Shown here: piece after piece, positions 1 to 9,464 of the stretch
Layout of the letters: every line of letters begins with the position of its first letter
Position numbering within the stretch: position 1 is the stretch's first letter
Origin: Roseovarius tolerans
GTDB lineage: Bacteria; Pseudomonadota; Alphaproteobacteria; Rhodobacterales; Rhodobacteraceae
Direction of reading: 5' to 3'
NCBI RefSeq assembly: GCF_900109855.1
Contig: NZ_FOBO01000011.1
Span: 62,001 to 126,000 of the forward strand
Length of the DNA stretch: 64,000 bases
Notes under the pieces: model-generated
Told to the model about the DNA's origin: nothing
What the model saw: only the letters and a program-made list of their open reading frames with translations
Databases searched by the model: none
Program-made: the position numbers and the translations under genes

Positions 1-648
1 CGGGTCCGTTCCGCAGAGATAACGTATCAGCGTCAACACGTTGCGTGTCCCGCGCCGCAGCCAGCCGTCGCGCCGGTAGCGCGCCGCCGAGGTGGTCACC
101 GCCAGTGGCAACAGCCTGATCCGACCCCTGAGGGCGCGGGCCATCGCGACGTCCTCCATCAGCGGGATATCCTCAAAGCCGCCCGCCGCCTCGTAATCGG
201 CGCGTGCGATCAGCAGGCCCTGATCGCCATAGGGCAGGCCGAACAGACGGCTGCGCAGGTTGGCCCAGCCCGCGACCAGTGCGGGCATCGGGCCGGATGT
301 GTCGAAGCGGAGTCGAAAGGCCGCCGGGCCGCCTTCGGCGATCTGTGCCTGCACGGCTTGGGGCCAGTTGGGCGGCAGCACCGTGTCGGCGTGCAGGAAG
401 AGGAGCCAGTCGCCGCCCGCGACCTGTGCGCCGCGCCTCAGCTGCCCGCCGCGTGACGGCGCGCCTTGTACGATGATCGCGCCTGCCGCGTCCGCGAGTT
501 GCAGGGTCGCGTCGCCGGACCCGCCGTCGCTTACGATCAACTCGCGGATGACCCCGGCCTCCAGCCCTTCGACCAATGCGCCGAGGCAGGCGGGCAGGCC
601 CTGGCCCGCGTCGAGCGTGGGAATGATCACCGAGAGCGCGGCGCGCAT
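1..648 (-). CDS. Glycosyltransferase family 2, rSAM/selenodomain-associated type (3' end cut by window)
   Basis: The 216 visible residues begin at an ATG at 648, preceded on the minus strand by GGGGTCC. The N-terminus has the GT-A pattern: a beta strand ending in PTLDAG, then SDGGSGD for nucleotide-sugar binding, and HADT as the DxD-like metal site near residue 88. GDQGLL and LMEDV follow near residues 150-170, as in family 2 transferases annotated TIGR04283-like. These are usually about 220-230 residues, so only the last few residues are missing. The gene is divergent from ygfZ with a 64-nt gap. The family is often linked to a second small transferase and radical-SAM genes, which would lie to the left of the window. 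The sugar substrate cannot be told from sequence. Confidence 0.82.
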   Translation of the reverse strand, partial: MRAALSVIIPTLDAGQGLPACLGALVEGLEAGVIRELIVSDGGSGDATLQLADAAGAIIVQGAPSRGGQLRRGAQVAGGDWLLFLHADTVLPPNWPQAVQAQIAEGGPAAFRLRFDTSGPMPALVAGWANLRSRLFGLPYGDQGLLIARADYEAAGGFEDIPLMEDVAMARALRGRIRLLPLAVTTSAARYRRDGWLRRGTRNVLTLIRYLCGTDP

Positions 649-712
649 GCGAGGACCCCTTTCGTGTCAGGCATGACGCCCTATATTACACCGCAAACGG
701 CAGGGGAACGGC

Positions 713-1462
713 ATGGCGCGAAAGATTTTCGAGATCACCGGCACGGATGCGGAGCATTTTCTGCAAGGCTTGATCACCAATGACCTGAGCGGGCTGGAGC
801 GTGGCCTTGTCTACACCGCGATGCTGACCCCGCAGGGCAAGTATCTCGCGGATTTTTTCCTTTTGCGACAAGGCGATGCGATCCTGCTTGACGTGGATGA
901 GAGCCTTGCCGACGGGTTGGCGCAACGGCTCAACATGTATAAATTACGCGCCGATGTGGCGATTTCCGAGAGTGGTTTGCGGGTCCGCAGAGGCACCGGA
1001 GAGGCACTGGACGGGGCGTTAACCGACCCGCGGCACCCGGATTTGGGCTGGCGGCTCTATGGCGCGGAGGAGGGCGACGATGGCAGCGATTTCGACCTTG
1101 TTCGCGTCGCGCATTGCATCCCCGAGACGGGCGTAGAGCTGACCCCCGACACGTTCATTCTGGAGGCCGGCTTCGACCGGATCAACGGGGTGGATTTCCG
1201 CAAGGGCTGTTACGTGGGGCAGGAAGTGACCGCGCGGATGCGGCATAAAACCGAGCTGCGCAAAGGACTTACGCTGGTGGCAGTGCATGGCGAGGCGCCC
1301 ATCGGCACGCCCGTCACCACGCCCGAGGGCAAGGCTGCGGGCACGCTTTTCACCCAGGCCGGGGGCCGGGCGATTGCCTATCTGCGCTTTGACCGGGCAG
1401 TGCCGGGGATGCGCGCGGGCGAGGCGCGGGTCGATCCGTTGCAGGTGAGCGCGGAGCCCTGA
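713..1462 (+). CDS. ygfZ: YgfZ/GcvT-type folate-binding protein
   Basis: A 249-residue protein of the YgfZ family, tetrahydrofolate-binding relatives of the glycine cleavage T protein that assist assembly or repair of certain iron-sulfur enzymes in the cytoplasm. The diagnostic motif KGCYVGQE lies at residues 164-171, with the conserved cysteine at 166. The N-terminal stretch FLQGLITND (residues 16-24) is also typical. Length is somewhat short for the family, mainly in the C-terminal barrel. The start at 713 has AGGGG about 8 nt upstream. It is transcribed away from the glycosyltransferase gene and stands alone. Nothing suggests damage. Confidence 0.9.
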   Translation: MARKIFEITGTDAEHFLQGLITNDLSGLERGLVYTAMLTPQGKYLADFFLLRQGDAILLDVDESLADGLAQRLNMYKLRADVAISESGLRVRRGTGEALDGALTDPRHPDLGWRLYGAEEGDDGSDFDLVRVAHCIPETGVELTPDTFILEAGFDRINGVDFRKGCYVGQEVTARMRHKTELRKGLTLVAVHGEAPIGTPVTTPEGKAAGTLFTQAGGRAIAYLRFDRAVPGMRAGEARVDPLQVSAEP

Positions 1463-1478
1463 GGCGGGGGCTGTATCA

Positions 1479-1511
1479 CGTCGGTATTGCGTCGGTATCG
1501 CGTCGGTGCCC
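1479..1511. repeat. Three tandem 11-bp units downstream of ygfZ
   Basis: Three consecutive 11-nt units starting CGTCGGT (1479, 1490, 1501) differ only in their last four bases. They lie in the 118-nt gap between ygfZ and the BrnA-like gene. Too few and too short for a CRISPR; it could be slippage or a small regulatory repeat. Confidence 0.6.
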
Positions 1512-1580
1512 GTGCGCGCTGGCAGGGTGGCGTTAACGTGGCTGCGGGCAAGGTGCGTTTTCAGCAAACCGGAGACCCCA

Positions 1581-1910
1581 ATGGCCCGCATGACCAAGAC
1601 CGAAGCCCGCGCCCGCGACATGCTGATGCGCGACCTTATTCATCTCAGCCGCGAGGACTGGGTGCCCGCCACGCTGGCCGAGATCGTGCCCGAAGCCTGG
1701 CACACCCTGGAGGCCGATCTGGAGGTCGAGGAGCCGCGCGAGAAGGTGACGCTCTACCTCGACCGGTCGGTGGCGCGGTTCTATCGCGGCATGGGGCGGG
1801 GCTACCACGCGCGGATCAACCGGCTCTTGAGGACATGGGCGCAGATGAAGATCGCGGGCGAGGTGCGGCTGGATGCCTATCTGGAGAAGCGGGTGACGGG
1901 GGAGGAGTGA
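1581..1910 (+). CDS. BrnA-like antitoxin-family protein, orphan
   Basis: A 109-residue protein whose C-terminal half reads like the ribbon-helix-helix part of BrnA antitoxins: VTLYLDRSVARFYRGMGRGY followed by HARINRLLRTW. In BrnA the strand 'R/YLD..v..fFr..G.GYqtrIN..Lr' binds DNA and neutralises the BrnT RNase. Start chosen at 1581 (MARMTK) because GGAGA lies 6 nt upstream; the longer reading frame from 1506 has no ribosome site. No brnT-like toxin gene (about 90 aa, usually just upstream of brnA) is present on either side, so this is an orphan or a domesticated DNA-binding protein. Family assignment is by motif only. Confidence 0.65.
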   Translation: MARMTKTEARARDMLMRDLIHLSREDWVPATLAEIVPEAWHTLEADLEVEEPREKVTLYLDRSVARFYRGMGRGYHARINRLLRTWAQMKIAGEVRLDAYLEKRVTGEE

Positions 1911-1957
1911 CGCGGGGGTGTGGTGGGTTGGCACCCTTCCTACGCTTGCTGTCTGAT

Positions 1958-2025
1958 CGTCATCCTCGGGCTTGACCCGAGGATCTGTTGGCGGGGAGAT
2001 CCTCGGGTCAAGCCCGAGGATGACG
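1958..2025. repeat. Perfect 29-bp inverted repeat with 10-nt loop
   Basis: Arms at 1958-1986 and 1997-2025 are exact reverse complements; each arm itself contains CCTCGGG-N5-CCCGAGG. Translated in either direction it gives LGLDPRI / DPRVKPEDD, strings familiar from spurious ORFs of many alphaproteobacterial genomes, so this is most likely a widespread palindromic intergenic repeat rather than a gene. It sits between two convergent small genes and could also act as a bidirectional terminator. Confidence 0.9.
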
Positions 2026-2052
2026 GGGTGGTGGGGTTGCGTTGCGCGCGTT

Positions 2053-2196
2053 TCACTCCCGTTCTCGGGCGCGGTCGTTCTGCCGGTTCCAGTCCAGTGG
2101 CCGGAATTGGGTGAAATCGAGGTTGGACAGGTCTTGATCGAGGATGGCTTCGGCCTCCTCATCGGTTGTCATGTCGGGGATCGAATGCAGTTTCAT
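2053..2196 (-). CDS. Small 47-aa protein resembling the N-terminus of CopG/BrnA-type antitoxins
   Basis: A 47-codon ORF from ATG 2196 with the strong Shine-Dalgarno AAAGGTGGA upstream on the minus strand. The product starts MKLHSIPDMTTDEEAEAIL and continues DQDLSNLDFTQFRPLDW, the acidic D-E-E-A-E ... DLS-DF-QF-P pattern that opens CopG-family antitoxins of type II toxin-antitoxin pairs. Those continue into a ribbon-helix-helix domain of about 40 residues; here translation ends shortly after the pattern in a basic tail (NRQNDRARERE). It is therefore either truncated or a short stand-alone toxin-binding segment. No toxin gene adjoins it. The real start and ribosome site argue that it is expressed. 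Confidence 0.55.
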   Translation of the reverse strand: MKLHSIPDMTTDEEAEAILDQDLSNLDFTQFRPLDWNRQNDRARERE

Positions 2197-2384
2197 ATCG
2201 AAGTCCACCTTTCACGTAATTTAGTGGCTTTTATCACGTACCGGACCGTCGTCATACGCGAAGCGCGCGCGGCGGGCCTGCGGCCCTCGATTCCGCGCGA
2301 GGGAAGGGTGACATTATTGATAACATGGTGAGTGAGCACCTGTGCTATTTGTACTTAAAACGCACTTTGCTTGCTCCGGCGCTA

Positions 2385-3221
2385 TTACAACCCATAGTCG
2401 AAAGATTGATCAATCTGATAGTTTATATCCTCCAATTGTACCCGACAAAAATAGATGTGCGGGATTTCTTCAGGGAGGATATTCATTGCGCAGTACAAGA
2501 TGTTCACTCCATGCTCTATCCGATTGAAAAACCGAATTTCTCGCGTCTTCATTGGAAAACATTCAAGTGGTGCACTTCGAATAAAGGGATTGTTTATTTT
2601 TTCTGGTCCATTCAGAACTATGCTGCGGATACCTTCATGACCGGCAATTCTGAGCAAGCCACAATATGCGCCGCATGCAATCTTTGCAATCAGCCTCTGC
2701 ATCAAGCTAGCCTGAAAAACTGGAGTCTGCCGCTTTACAGAAGTAACAAACTGGTCACCTGCACGCAATTTTTGCTCAGCTTTATCAACATCGCGTAAAG
2801 CCCAAGGAAAATTAACCGCTATGCTGTTCTCTTTATATTCGCAACACCCTTCCAAGAACTTTGGGATTCGATAAGTATAAATAACGTCCGTCATCGGGTT
2901 CACTTCAGCGAACATTGGTATTGCTTTTTGAAATGGTGGAATGCTTCGATTTGCTAAAAAGTAGAAATGATTTCCCTTGATGATGGATTTATTCTTAGCG
3001 CCTCTACGCTTTGATCGGTAGCCATGTCGATTTCGCGAATTCTTGTAATGAAATCCCATCAACGGCGTCTCTATTTCTCGATTGATTACCTGCTTGCAAT
3101 CGGCACAGGTGGCATTCGGAAGCTCCATTCTTCCGTTGAGTGATTCTGGTATAATGTGTTCGATTGATCCGTCGGGCGGACCGTCGCAGTAAACGCAAGT
3201 CCCCCAAGGCTCTAAGCGCAT
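2385..3221 (-). CDS. HNH endonuclease family protein, AT-rich, behind ettA
   Basis: 278 residues. The N-terminus carries a treble-clef HNH site: C9-x2-C12, EHIIPESLNG (residues 21-30) with the catalytic-type histidine, an asparagine at 36, and C39-x2-C42. The remainder (residues 50-278) has no domain I recognise; it holds FYFLANRSI and several aromatic-rich stretches. The gene is clearly AT-richer than everything around it and uses many A/T-ending codons, so transfer is likely. Its ATG (3221) lies one base after the ettA stop, with GAGGTGAT, formed by the last ettA codons, as ribosome site. It is thus transcribed as the tail of the ettA unit. Role (defence, homing or repair) is not determinable here. 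Confidence 0.72.
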   Translation of the reverse strand: MRLEPWGTCVYCDGPPDGSIEHIIPESLNGRMELPNATCADCKQVINREIETPLMGFHYKNSRNRHGYRSKRRGAKNKSIIKGNHFYFLANRSIPPFQKAIPMFAEVNPMTDVIYTYRIPKFLEGCCEYKENSIAVNFPWALRDVDKAEQKLRAGDQFVTSVKRQTPVFQASLMQRLIAKIACGAYCGLLRIAGHEGIRSIVLNGPEKINNPFIRSAPLECFPMKTREIRFFNRIEHGVNILYCAMNILPEEIPHIYFCRVQLEDINYQIDQSFDYGL

Positions 3222-3222
3222 A

Positions 3223-4878
<1,656 letters not shown>

Positions 4879-4961
4879 CGCGCTGGCCCTCCGTTGCGTG
4901 TGGGGTGATCAGAGGTGGTGATAGCGCCCAAGGGCGGCGGGGGCAATGGCTTGCGCGCGGC

Positions 4962-5399
4962 TCAGCTTTCGATCCAGATGGTGACGGGGCCGTCGTTGAG
5001 CAGCGACACTTTCATATCCGCCCCGAAGCGCCCGGTTTCGATGGCGATGCCCTGGGCCGCGATCCGGGTGGCGAAATACTCGTAAAGGCGGCGGCCCTCG
5101 TCGGGGGCGGCGGCGGTGGAGAAGCCGGGCCGGTTGCCGCGCGAGGTGTCGGCGGCGAGAGTGAACTGGCTGATCACGAGGGCGGAGCCGCCCGCATCGA
5201 CGACCGAGCGGTTCATCTTGCCCGCGTCGTCGGTGAAGATGCGCAGCTTGGCGATTTTTGCCGCCAGCCGGTCTGCCTCGGCCTCGGTGTCGCCCTGCAT
5301 GGCGCAGACGAGGATCAGCAGGCCCGGGCCGCATTGGCCGATGGTCTCGCCGTCGACGGCGACGGAGGCGTGGGAGACACGTTGCAGAAGGGCGCGCAT
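4962..5399 (-). CDS. dtd: D-aminoacyl-tRNA deacylase
   Basis: 145 residues from ATG 5399. The reading frame is open to 5429, but the family begins at [13 protein letters not shown], so the shorter start is used. Active-site signatures are visible: SQFTLAAD at 77-84, GNRPGF at 88-93 (family GxRPxF) and the C-terminal [11 protein letters not shown] holding the GPVT cross-subunit motif. The homodimer hydrolyses D-aminoacyl- and glycyl-tRNAs, clearing mischarged tRNA. It lies upstream of ettA on the same strand. The 360-nt gap on its upstream side holds a dispersed repeat. Confidence 0.95.
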   Translation of the reverse strand: MRALLQRVSHASVAVDGETIGQCGPGLLILVCAMQGDTEAEADRLAAKIAKLRIFTDDAGKMNRSVVDAGGSALVISQFTLAADTSRGNRPGFSTAAAPDEGRRLYEYFATRIAAQGIAIETGRFGADMKVSLLNDGPVTIWIES

Positions 5400-5524
5400 G
5401 GGGGAACCTTTGGGTTTGATACGGGGCAAGGCCGTGGTTCAGGTGTTAGAGCAGGCTTGCGCCGTGTTCAACGTGAAGGCGTATCAGAGGGGCGCAAGGT
5501 GGCGATCAAGGGGCGGAGGGGGTG

Positions 5525-5730
5525 TTTGGTCTTGGAACTGCCGGTTGATTGAGGGGCCAATGCGCGGAATCAAGGCGCGGAACGCGCCGCCGCGCAGCGC
5601 CCGACCGCCCCCCGGGCGGGCGCTTTTGCAACGTCACAAACCCGCGCAATCGTTGCAGTACTTGGCTGCCATAAAGCGCATTCCACAGAGCTTGCGGCGC
5701 CCACCCGCGGTCGGGCGCTGCGCGGCTCGG
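5525..5730. repeat. Dispersed structured repeat, copy A (about 200 nt)
   Basis: Fills the 360-nt gap between dtd and the nitroreductase gene. A perfect 20-bp inverted repeat (5589-5608 and 5707-5726, core GCGCAGCGCCCGACCG) encloses about 98 nt that contain CGCCCCCCGGGCGGGCGCTT and ACTTGGCTGCCATAAAGC (5660-5677). TTGG-CTTGGA and GCGCGGAATCAAGG precede the left arm. A second copy with the same order of blocks lies at 37111-37308. No coding potential was seen. It could be a small mobile palindromic element or a structured RNA. Confidence 0.75.
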
Positions 5731-5759
5731 TGAAACGACGGCAATGGGCCTTTCCTCTA

Positions 5760-6434
5760 CTACCCCCGCAGATCGAGCACCTCGTCGAGGTCTGCCCGCG
5801 TGGTCCGGAACGTGTTGGCGGGATGGTCTGGGTCGGGCAGGCCGAAGGCGATGGCGCAGAGGATCAGCCGGCTCTCGGGCAGGTCGAAATGCCGCCGGAT
5901 CATCGGCGCGTAGGCCGCGACCGAGGCCTGCGCGATGCTGCCCACGCCAAGCGCTGTCGCCGCCAGCATGAAGGCGGTGATGAAACCGCCGGTATCCATT
6001 GCGCCATAGGGCCCGAGAGCGGCTGTGGAATGGACGATGGCCACATGCGGTGCGCCGAAGAGGTGGTAGTTCTGCATGCTCTGCTCGGCCCGACCCGCGC
6101 GGTCGTTGCGGGCGATGCCCACGGCCTCGTAGAGTTGCAGCCCGCATTCGCGGCGGCGCGCGCCATGCGCGCCCGGATAGCTGTCGGGCCAGGGCAGGTC
6201 GGGGGCCGGGGTGTCATTGCCGACCGCATCAAGGAGGGCGCTGCGAAAGCGGTCGGTTTCGGCCCCGCGCGTGACCGTCACCTGCCAGGGCTGCGCGTTG
6301 CACCATGAGGGCGCTTGGCCTGCAGACCGTATGATTTGTTCTGTCACGTCTGTCGCTACCGGATCGGGCAGGAAGGCGCGGCAGGATCGGCGCGCATCGA
6401 GAATGGTGTGGAGCGTGTCGTAGGCGTTGGTCAT
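5760..6434 (-). CDS. Nitroreductase family protein (FMN)
   Basis: 224 residues. The N-terminal RRSCRAF (15-21) is the arginine-rich FMN-phosphate contact of the nitroreductase fold, and [10 protein letters not shown] (41-50) matches the typical 'APSgxNxQPW' block; [10 protein letters not shown] near 165 and the C-terminal [10 protein letters not shown] (near 200) complete the pattern. Such enzymes reduce nitro groups, quinones or flavins with NAD(P)H; the substrate here is unknown. Its ATG overlaps the stop of the upstream racemase-like gene (ATGA), so the two are translationally coupled. It closes a three-gene operon. Confidence 0.85.
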   Translation of the reverse strand: MTNAYDTLHTILDARRSCRAFLPDPVATDVTEQIIRSAGQAPSWCNAQPWQVTVTRGAETDRFRSALLDAVGNDTPAPDLPWPDSYPGAHGARRRECGLQLYEAVGIARNDRAGRAEQSMQNYHLFGAPHVAIVHSTAALGPYGAMDTGGFITAFMLAATALGVGSIAQASVAAYAPMIRRHFDLPESRLILCAIAFGLPDPDHPANTFRTTRADLDEVLDLRG

Positions 6435-7471
6435 TCAGGCTCCTCTGTGCCGGGCCATGTGTCGGAGAGACGATAGCCCTCGGGCCAGGGGTCTTCGGGG
6501 TCCAGCATAAGGGTTGATTGCCCGGTGATCCATGCCCGGCCCGCGATTTCCGGGCGGATCGCCGCCAAGGGGCCACAGGTGGTGGTCCCGAGGATGCGCC
6601 CGTCAAAGCGCGCGCCGATGAGCGCGGTGGCGCTGTAGCGGTCGTCTTGCGTCATCTGCCCGCGCGCATGCAGGAGCGCCATGCGCACCGAGAGGCCTGT
6701 TCCGGTGGGCGAACGGTCGATCTTGCCGGGGCGGATGGCGACGGCGTGGCTGGCGTGGAGCGTGGTGCCGTTGCGCTCGGGCGGGGTGGCGAAGAGGCAG
6801 AAGGAGATATGCCGCCAATCGGGGTTGGTGGGATGGTCGAACCCCAGTTGCTCGGTCGCGGCGCGGGTGATGCGGGTGCCGGTCTCGGCCAGGTGGCGGG
6901 CATTTTCGGGGGTCAGCGCCAGATCGAGCGTGGCGGGATCGACCACCACGAAACTGTCGCCGCCAAAGCCGGTATCGACCGGGATGCGCCCCAGTCCGGC
7001 CACGTCGAGCGTGGCGTCGAGGCGGGCGGCGAAGGAGGGCAGGTTTTCGAGGGCCACTTGCGTCACACGCCCCGCCTCGCAGCGCGCGCGTATGGCGACC
7101 AGCCCGCCGGGCGCTTCGAGTGTGAGGCGGGTTTCGGGCTCTTGCATGGGCAGGATGCCGGTCTCCAGCAGCACGGTCGCGACGCAGATCGTGTTGGAGC
7201 CCGACATCGGCGGGGTGTCGCAAGGCTCCATGATGATGAAGCCCATGTCGGCGCGGCTGTCCACTGGCGGCACCAGCAGTTTGACGTGGCGGAAAACACC
7301 GCCGCGCGGCTCGTTCAGCACGAAGCGGCGCAGCCGGTCATCGCGGGCGATGTGGCGGGATTTCTCCCACATTGTGGTGCCCGGCGGCGGGGCGATGCCG
7401 CCGGTGATGACATCGCCCACCTCGCCACCGGCATGCGCCGTGGTGATCTGGATCGCGACGGTGGAGCGCAT
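6431..7471 (-). CDS. Proline racemase/hydroxyproline epimerase superfamily protein with Ser/Thr catalytic pair
   Basis: 346 residues from ATG 7471, which shares its first base with the stop of the zinc-ribbon gene (TGATG). The fold is that of proline racemase: first active-site loop [10 protein letters not shown] (88-96) and second DRSPTGTG (252-259). Proline racemase and 4-hydroxyproline epimerase have Cys at both loops (MCGH and DRSPCGTG); trans-3-hydroxyproline dehydratase has Cys then Thr. Here the positions are Ser90 and Thr256, so the usual thiol acid/base pair is gone and the MCGH histidine is also a serine. A classical racemase reaction is therefore unlikely; a dehydratase or epimerase on another imino acid is possible. 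Confidence 0.82.
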   Translation of the reverse strand: MRSTVAIQITTAHAGGEVGDVITGGIAPPPGTTMWEKSRHIARDDRLRRFVLNEPRGGVFRHVKLLVPPVDSRADMGFIIMEPCDTPPMSGSNTICVATVLLETGILPMQEPETRLTLEAPGGLVAIRARCEAGRVTQVALENLPSFAARLDATLDVAGLGRIPVDTGFGGDSFVVVDPATLDLALTPENARHLAETGTRITRAATEQLGFDHPTNPDWRHISFCLFATPPERNGTTLHASHAVAIRPGKIDRSPTGTGLSVRMALLHARGQMTQDDRYSATALIGARFDGRILGTTTCGPLAAIRPEIAGRAWITGQSTLMLDPEDPWPEGYRLSDTWPGTEEPE

Positions 7472-8568
7472 CAGAAACCGCCCTGTTCCAGCGCGACCAG
7501 ATAGCCGATGCCGCCTGCAAGGGCCGCGCCCAGAATGACCGCGACGGCGATTTTCCACGCCGACCACGGCCGTTCGCCCTGCACCCGGCCGGTGCGGGCG
7601 TTGACCACGAAGCGATAGGTTTCGCCCCGGTATTTGTAGGCGGCGAGCCATACGGGGAGCAGGATATGCTTGAAGGTGACACCGCTCACGGCGGTGTCGA
7701 TGTCGTGGATGCGCTGCCGGTCGCCGCCGATTTCGAAGCGCACATCCCGGGCGATGGTGGCGTCCATCTTGTCGCGTGCCTGCGCGAAGGCGTCGTCGAG
7801 GTCGACGCTGTAGCCTTCGGCGCGGAAACCGGCGAGATATTCCGGCGTGTAGGGCTCCAGCGCCGAGAGATCCCACGGCTCCAGCGCGTCGGTGAAGCGT
7901 TTGGGCAGGGAGGTGGACGCAAGCACCAGCACATCGTCGAAGAACCGCGCGACCCGGCCCGAGACGGCGCGCCAACGGACCTTTGCGACCTGAACGGTCT
8001 GGCGCTTGCCGTCGCGCATGACGGTGCGGCTCTCGTAATAGACGGTGCCGCGCTCACCGCGATATTGCGATTTGGTGTCGGCGTCGAATGTCCAGTAGGG
8101 GACGTAGATGCCTTCCATCTTGCGGCCTTTTCTGGCGTAGTCTTGCAGGCCGTTCGGCGCGAACCAGAGCCGCCCGAGCCAGTCGGTCATCGCCTTGCGC
8201 GCCTGCGCTTCATCCAGCGCGAAAGGCAGCAGCGCGCGCGGCTTGATATGGCGGTGCGTGCCGGTATCGGTGACCACGGGCGAGGCGCAGAACGGGCATT
8301 CGGTGGCGTGGGTGTCGGTGCCCAGTTCGACCTGCGCGCCGCAGCTGGTGCATTTGGTGGTGCGGGTCTCTTCCATCTCCTGCGCGGGGAGTTGGTCGCG
8401 GAGCGCGGCGCGGAAATCGAGTTCCTTGATGCCGCCCTGCCAATGTCCGCCGGTCTCGATCTCGGCCACGTCGCCGCAATGATCGCAGATCAGCTGGCCC
8501 GCGCCGGGATCATAGCGGTAATCCGACCCGCAGCTTGCACAGGGAAAGCGGTGATCTGTCACCGACAT
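7471..8568 (-). CDS. Membrane-anchored double zinc-ribbon protein
   Basis: 365 residues. Two zinc ribbons open the protein: C10-x2-C13 with C28-x2-C31, and C73-x2-C76 with C91-x2-C94. A beta-rich middle contains [11 protein letters not shown], a single hydrophobic helix lies near 338-360, and the last residues follow it. Relatives are often mislabelled as replication factor Y/PriA; there is no helicase motif here. The architecture (zinc ribbon plus membrane anchor next to an SPFH gene) recalls the YdjG/YdjI partners of Bacillus subtilis, though that is inference. It heads the zinc-ribbon/racemase/nitroreductase operon and is divergent from the CZB gene. Confidence 0.75.
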   Translation of the reverse strand: MSVTDHRFPCASCGSDYRYDPGAGQLICDHCGDVAEIETGGHWQGGIKELDFRAALRDQLPAQEMEETRTTKCTSCGAQVELGTDTHATECPFCASPVVTDTGTHRHIKPRALLPFALDEAQARKAMTDWLGRLWFAPNGLQDYARKGRKMEGIYVPYWTFDADTKSQYRGERGTVYYESRTVMRDGKRQTVQVAKVRWRAVSGRVARFFDDVLVLASTSLPKRFTDALEPWDLSALEPYTPEYLAGFRAEGYSVDLDDAFAQARDKMDATIARDVRFEIGGDRQRIHDIDTAVSGVTFKHILLPVWLAAYKYRGETYRFVVNARTGRVQGERPWSAWKIAVAVILGAALAGGIGYLVALEQGGF

Positions 8569-8591
8569 GTCCTGCCCCCCTTCTTGCTAAA

Positions 8592-8609
8592 GTCACAGGT
8601 CATGTGACC
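8592..8609. promoter_or_regulatory. Dyad in divergent zinc-ribbon/CZB promoter region
   Basis: GTCAC-N7-GTGAC (8592-8608) overlaps GGTCATGTGACC (8598-8609) in the 77-nt divergent gap. Symmetry and position suit an operator; no regulator can be named. Confidence 0.35.
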
Positions 8610-8645
8610 GTTTACCTGAATGACCCCGCAAGACAAGGATGCACA

Positions 8646-9014
8646 ATGACTGACCTCGCGCTCTACGACAATCTGACCGACGCCATCGGCGCGCATGGTG
8701 CATGGAAATTCCGGCTCCGGGCTGCGATCCGGAAGGGGGCCGATGAGGCGCTTGTGGCGCAGGCGGGCGACCATCACGGCTGTGCTTTCGGGCGGTGGCT
8801 GGACAGCCTGCCGAGCGACGTGCGATTGGAGCAGGAGGCGAGTGAAACGATTTTGCGGCATGCCGCGTTTCATCGTGCGGCGTCGCGCGCGGCGCAGCTG
8901 ATCAAGCAGGGCCGACCGGATGCCGCGGGTGATATGCTTGAGGCGGACTTCACCGAAGCGTCGCAGGCGCTGACCGCAGCGGTGTCGCGCTGGCGTATGA
9001 CCGCGAGCCGCTGA
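8646..9014 (+). CDS. Stand-alone CZB (chemoreceptor zinc-binding) domain protein
   Basis: 122 residues from ATG 8646, with AAGGA 6 nt upstream; longer in-frame starts lack a ribosome site. The four-helix CZB pattern is complete: His17 (AHGAWKFRL), Cys46 (HHGCAFGRWL), His72 and His76 (HAAFHRAA). This spacing matches the zinc ligands of DgcZ and TlpD (His, Cys, His, His). There is no attached signalling domain, so it would act as a free zinc/redox sensor or partner protein. It lies on the plus strand between two minus-strand blocks of the SPFH/TelA neighbourhood, one of which encodes a zinc-ribbon membrane protein. Confidence 0.85.
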   Translation: MTDLALYDNLTDAIGAHGAWKFRLRAAIRKGADEALVAQAGDHHGCAFGRWLDSLPSDVRLEQEASETILRHAAFHRAASRAAQLIKQGRPDAAGDMLEADFTEASQALTAAVSRWRMTASR

Positions 9015-9037
9015 CCGGCAGAGGGGCCGCAGCGCGA

Positions 9038-9460
9038 TCACAGAATGTGGTGAATGCGGCGCGGAGTGATCCGGCGCAGCGCGCCGTCGCCGAGCGCGGT
9101 GTGCCGCCAGAGGTTGAAGACCGCGTGCAGCGCGGTGACCGCCAGCAGCGTCAGGAGCAGCGTGCGCGCGGTGGGGCCGGGCAGGGAGGTGCCGAACGCC
9201 TCGGCGGCCAGTGCCAGCCCGCCCCAGCCCAACAGCCCGTAAATGCCGCGATGCAGCCACGGGTGCAGGGCGCGCACCGCGCCTTCGAGTTTCGGCCCCG
9301 GCCCGCTCATCAATCCGAAGACCAGCGCCAGCGCACACATGGTGAGCGCGCAGGTGGCGTAGAGCAGCGAGAGCCATGTCGTCGCCCCGCCATCGCCCAG
9401 CACGAAGAGCAAAAGCAGCAGGTTCAGCCAGTGCAGCATGATGGTGGTGCGGCGGCGCAT
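9038..9460 (-). CDS. Cytochrome b561-like four-helix membrane protein
   Basis: 140 residues with about four hydrophobic helices (near 9-21, 28-50, 68-88 and 99-119). Histidines sit where b-type haem ligands are found in small b561 proteins: His10, His66, His70, His112 and His120. The pattern (HPWLHRGIYGLLG, then LHAVFNLWRHTAL) resembles the b561 family; haem binding is inferred. It starts 4 nt after the SPFH gene stop and is the last gene of the XpaC-TelA-SPFH operon. Partner electron donors are not visible. A purely structural membrane protein is the alternative. Confidence 0.6.
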   Translation of the reverse strand: MRRRTTIMLHWLNLLLLLFVLGDGGATTWLSLLYATCALTMCALALVFGLMSGPGPKLEGAVRALHPWLHRGIYGLLGWGGLALAAEAFGTSLPGPTARTLLLTLLAVTALHAVFNLWRHTALGDGALRRITPRRIHHIL

Positions 9461-9464
9461 GAGT

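Noticed and set aside
1479-1511. Possible CRISPR-like repeats (also 53822-53855)
   Set aside because: Units too short and contiguous, no spacers, no cas genes.
1920-2114. Plus-strand ORF with LGLDPRI and DPRVKPEDD
   Set aside because: It is the translation of the inverted repeat, a familiar spurious ORF.
7471-8568. PriA/replication factor Y annotation for the zinc-ribbon protein
   Set aside because: Only the zinc ribbons match; no helicase or ATP-binding motif is present.
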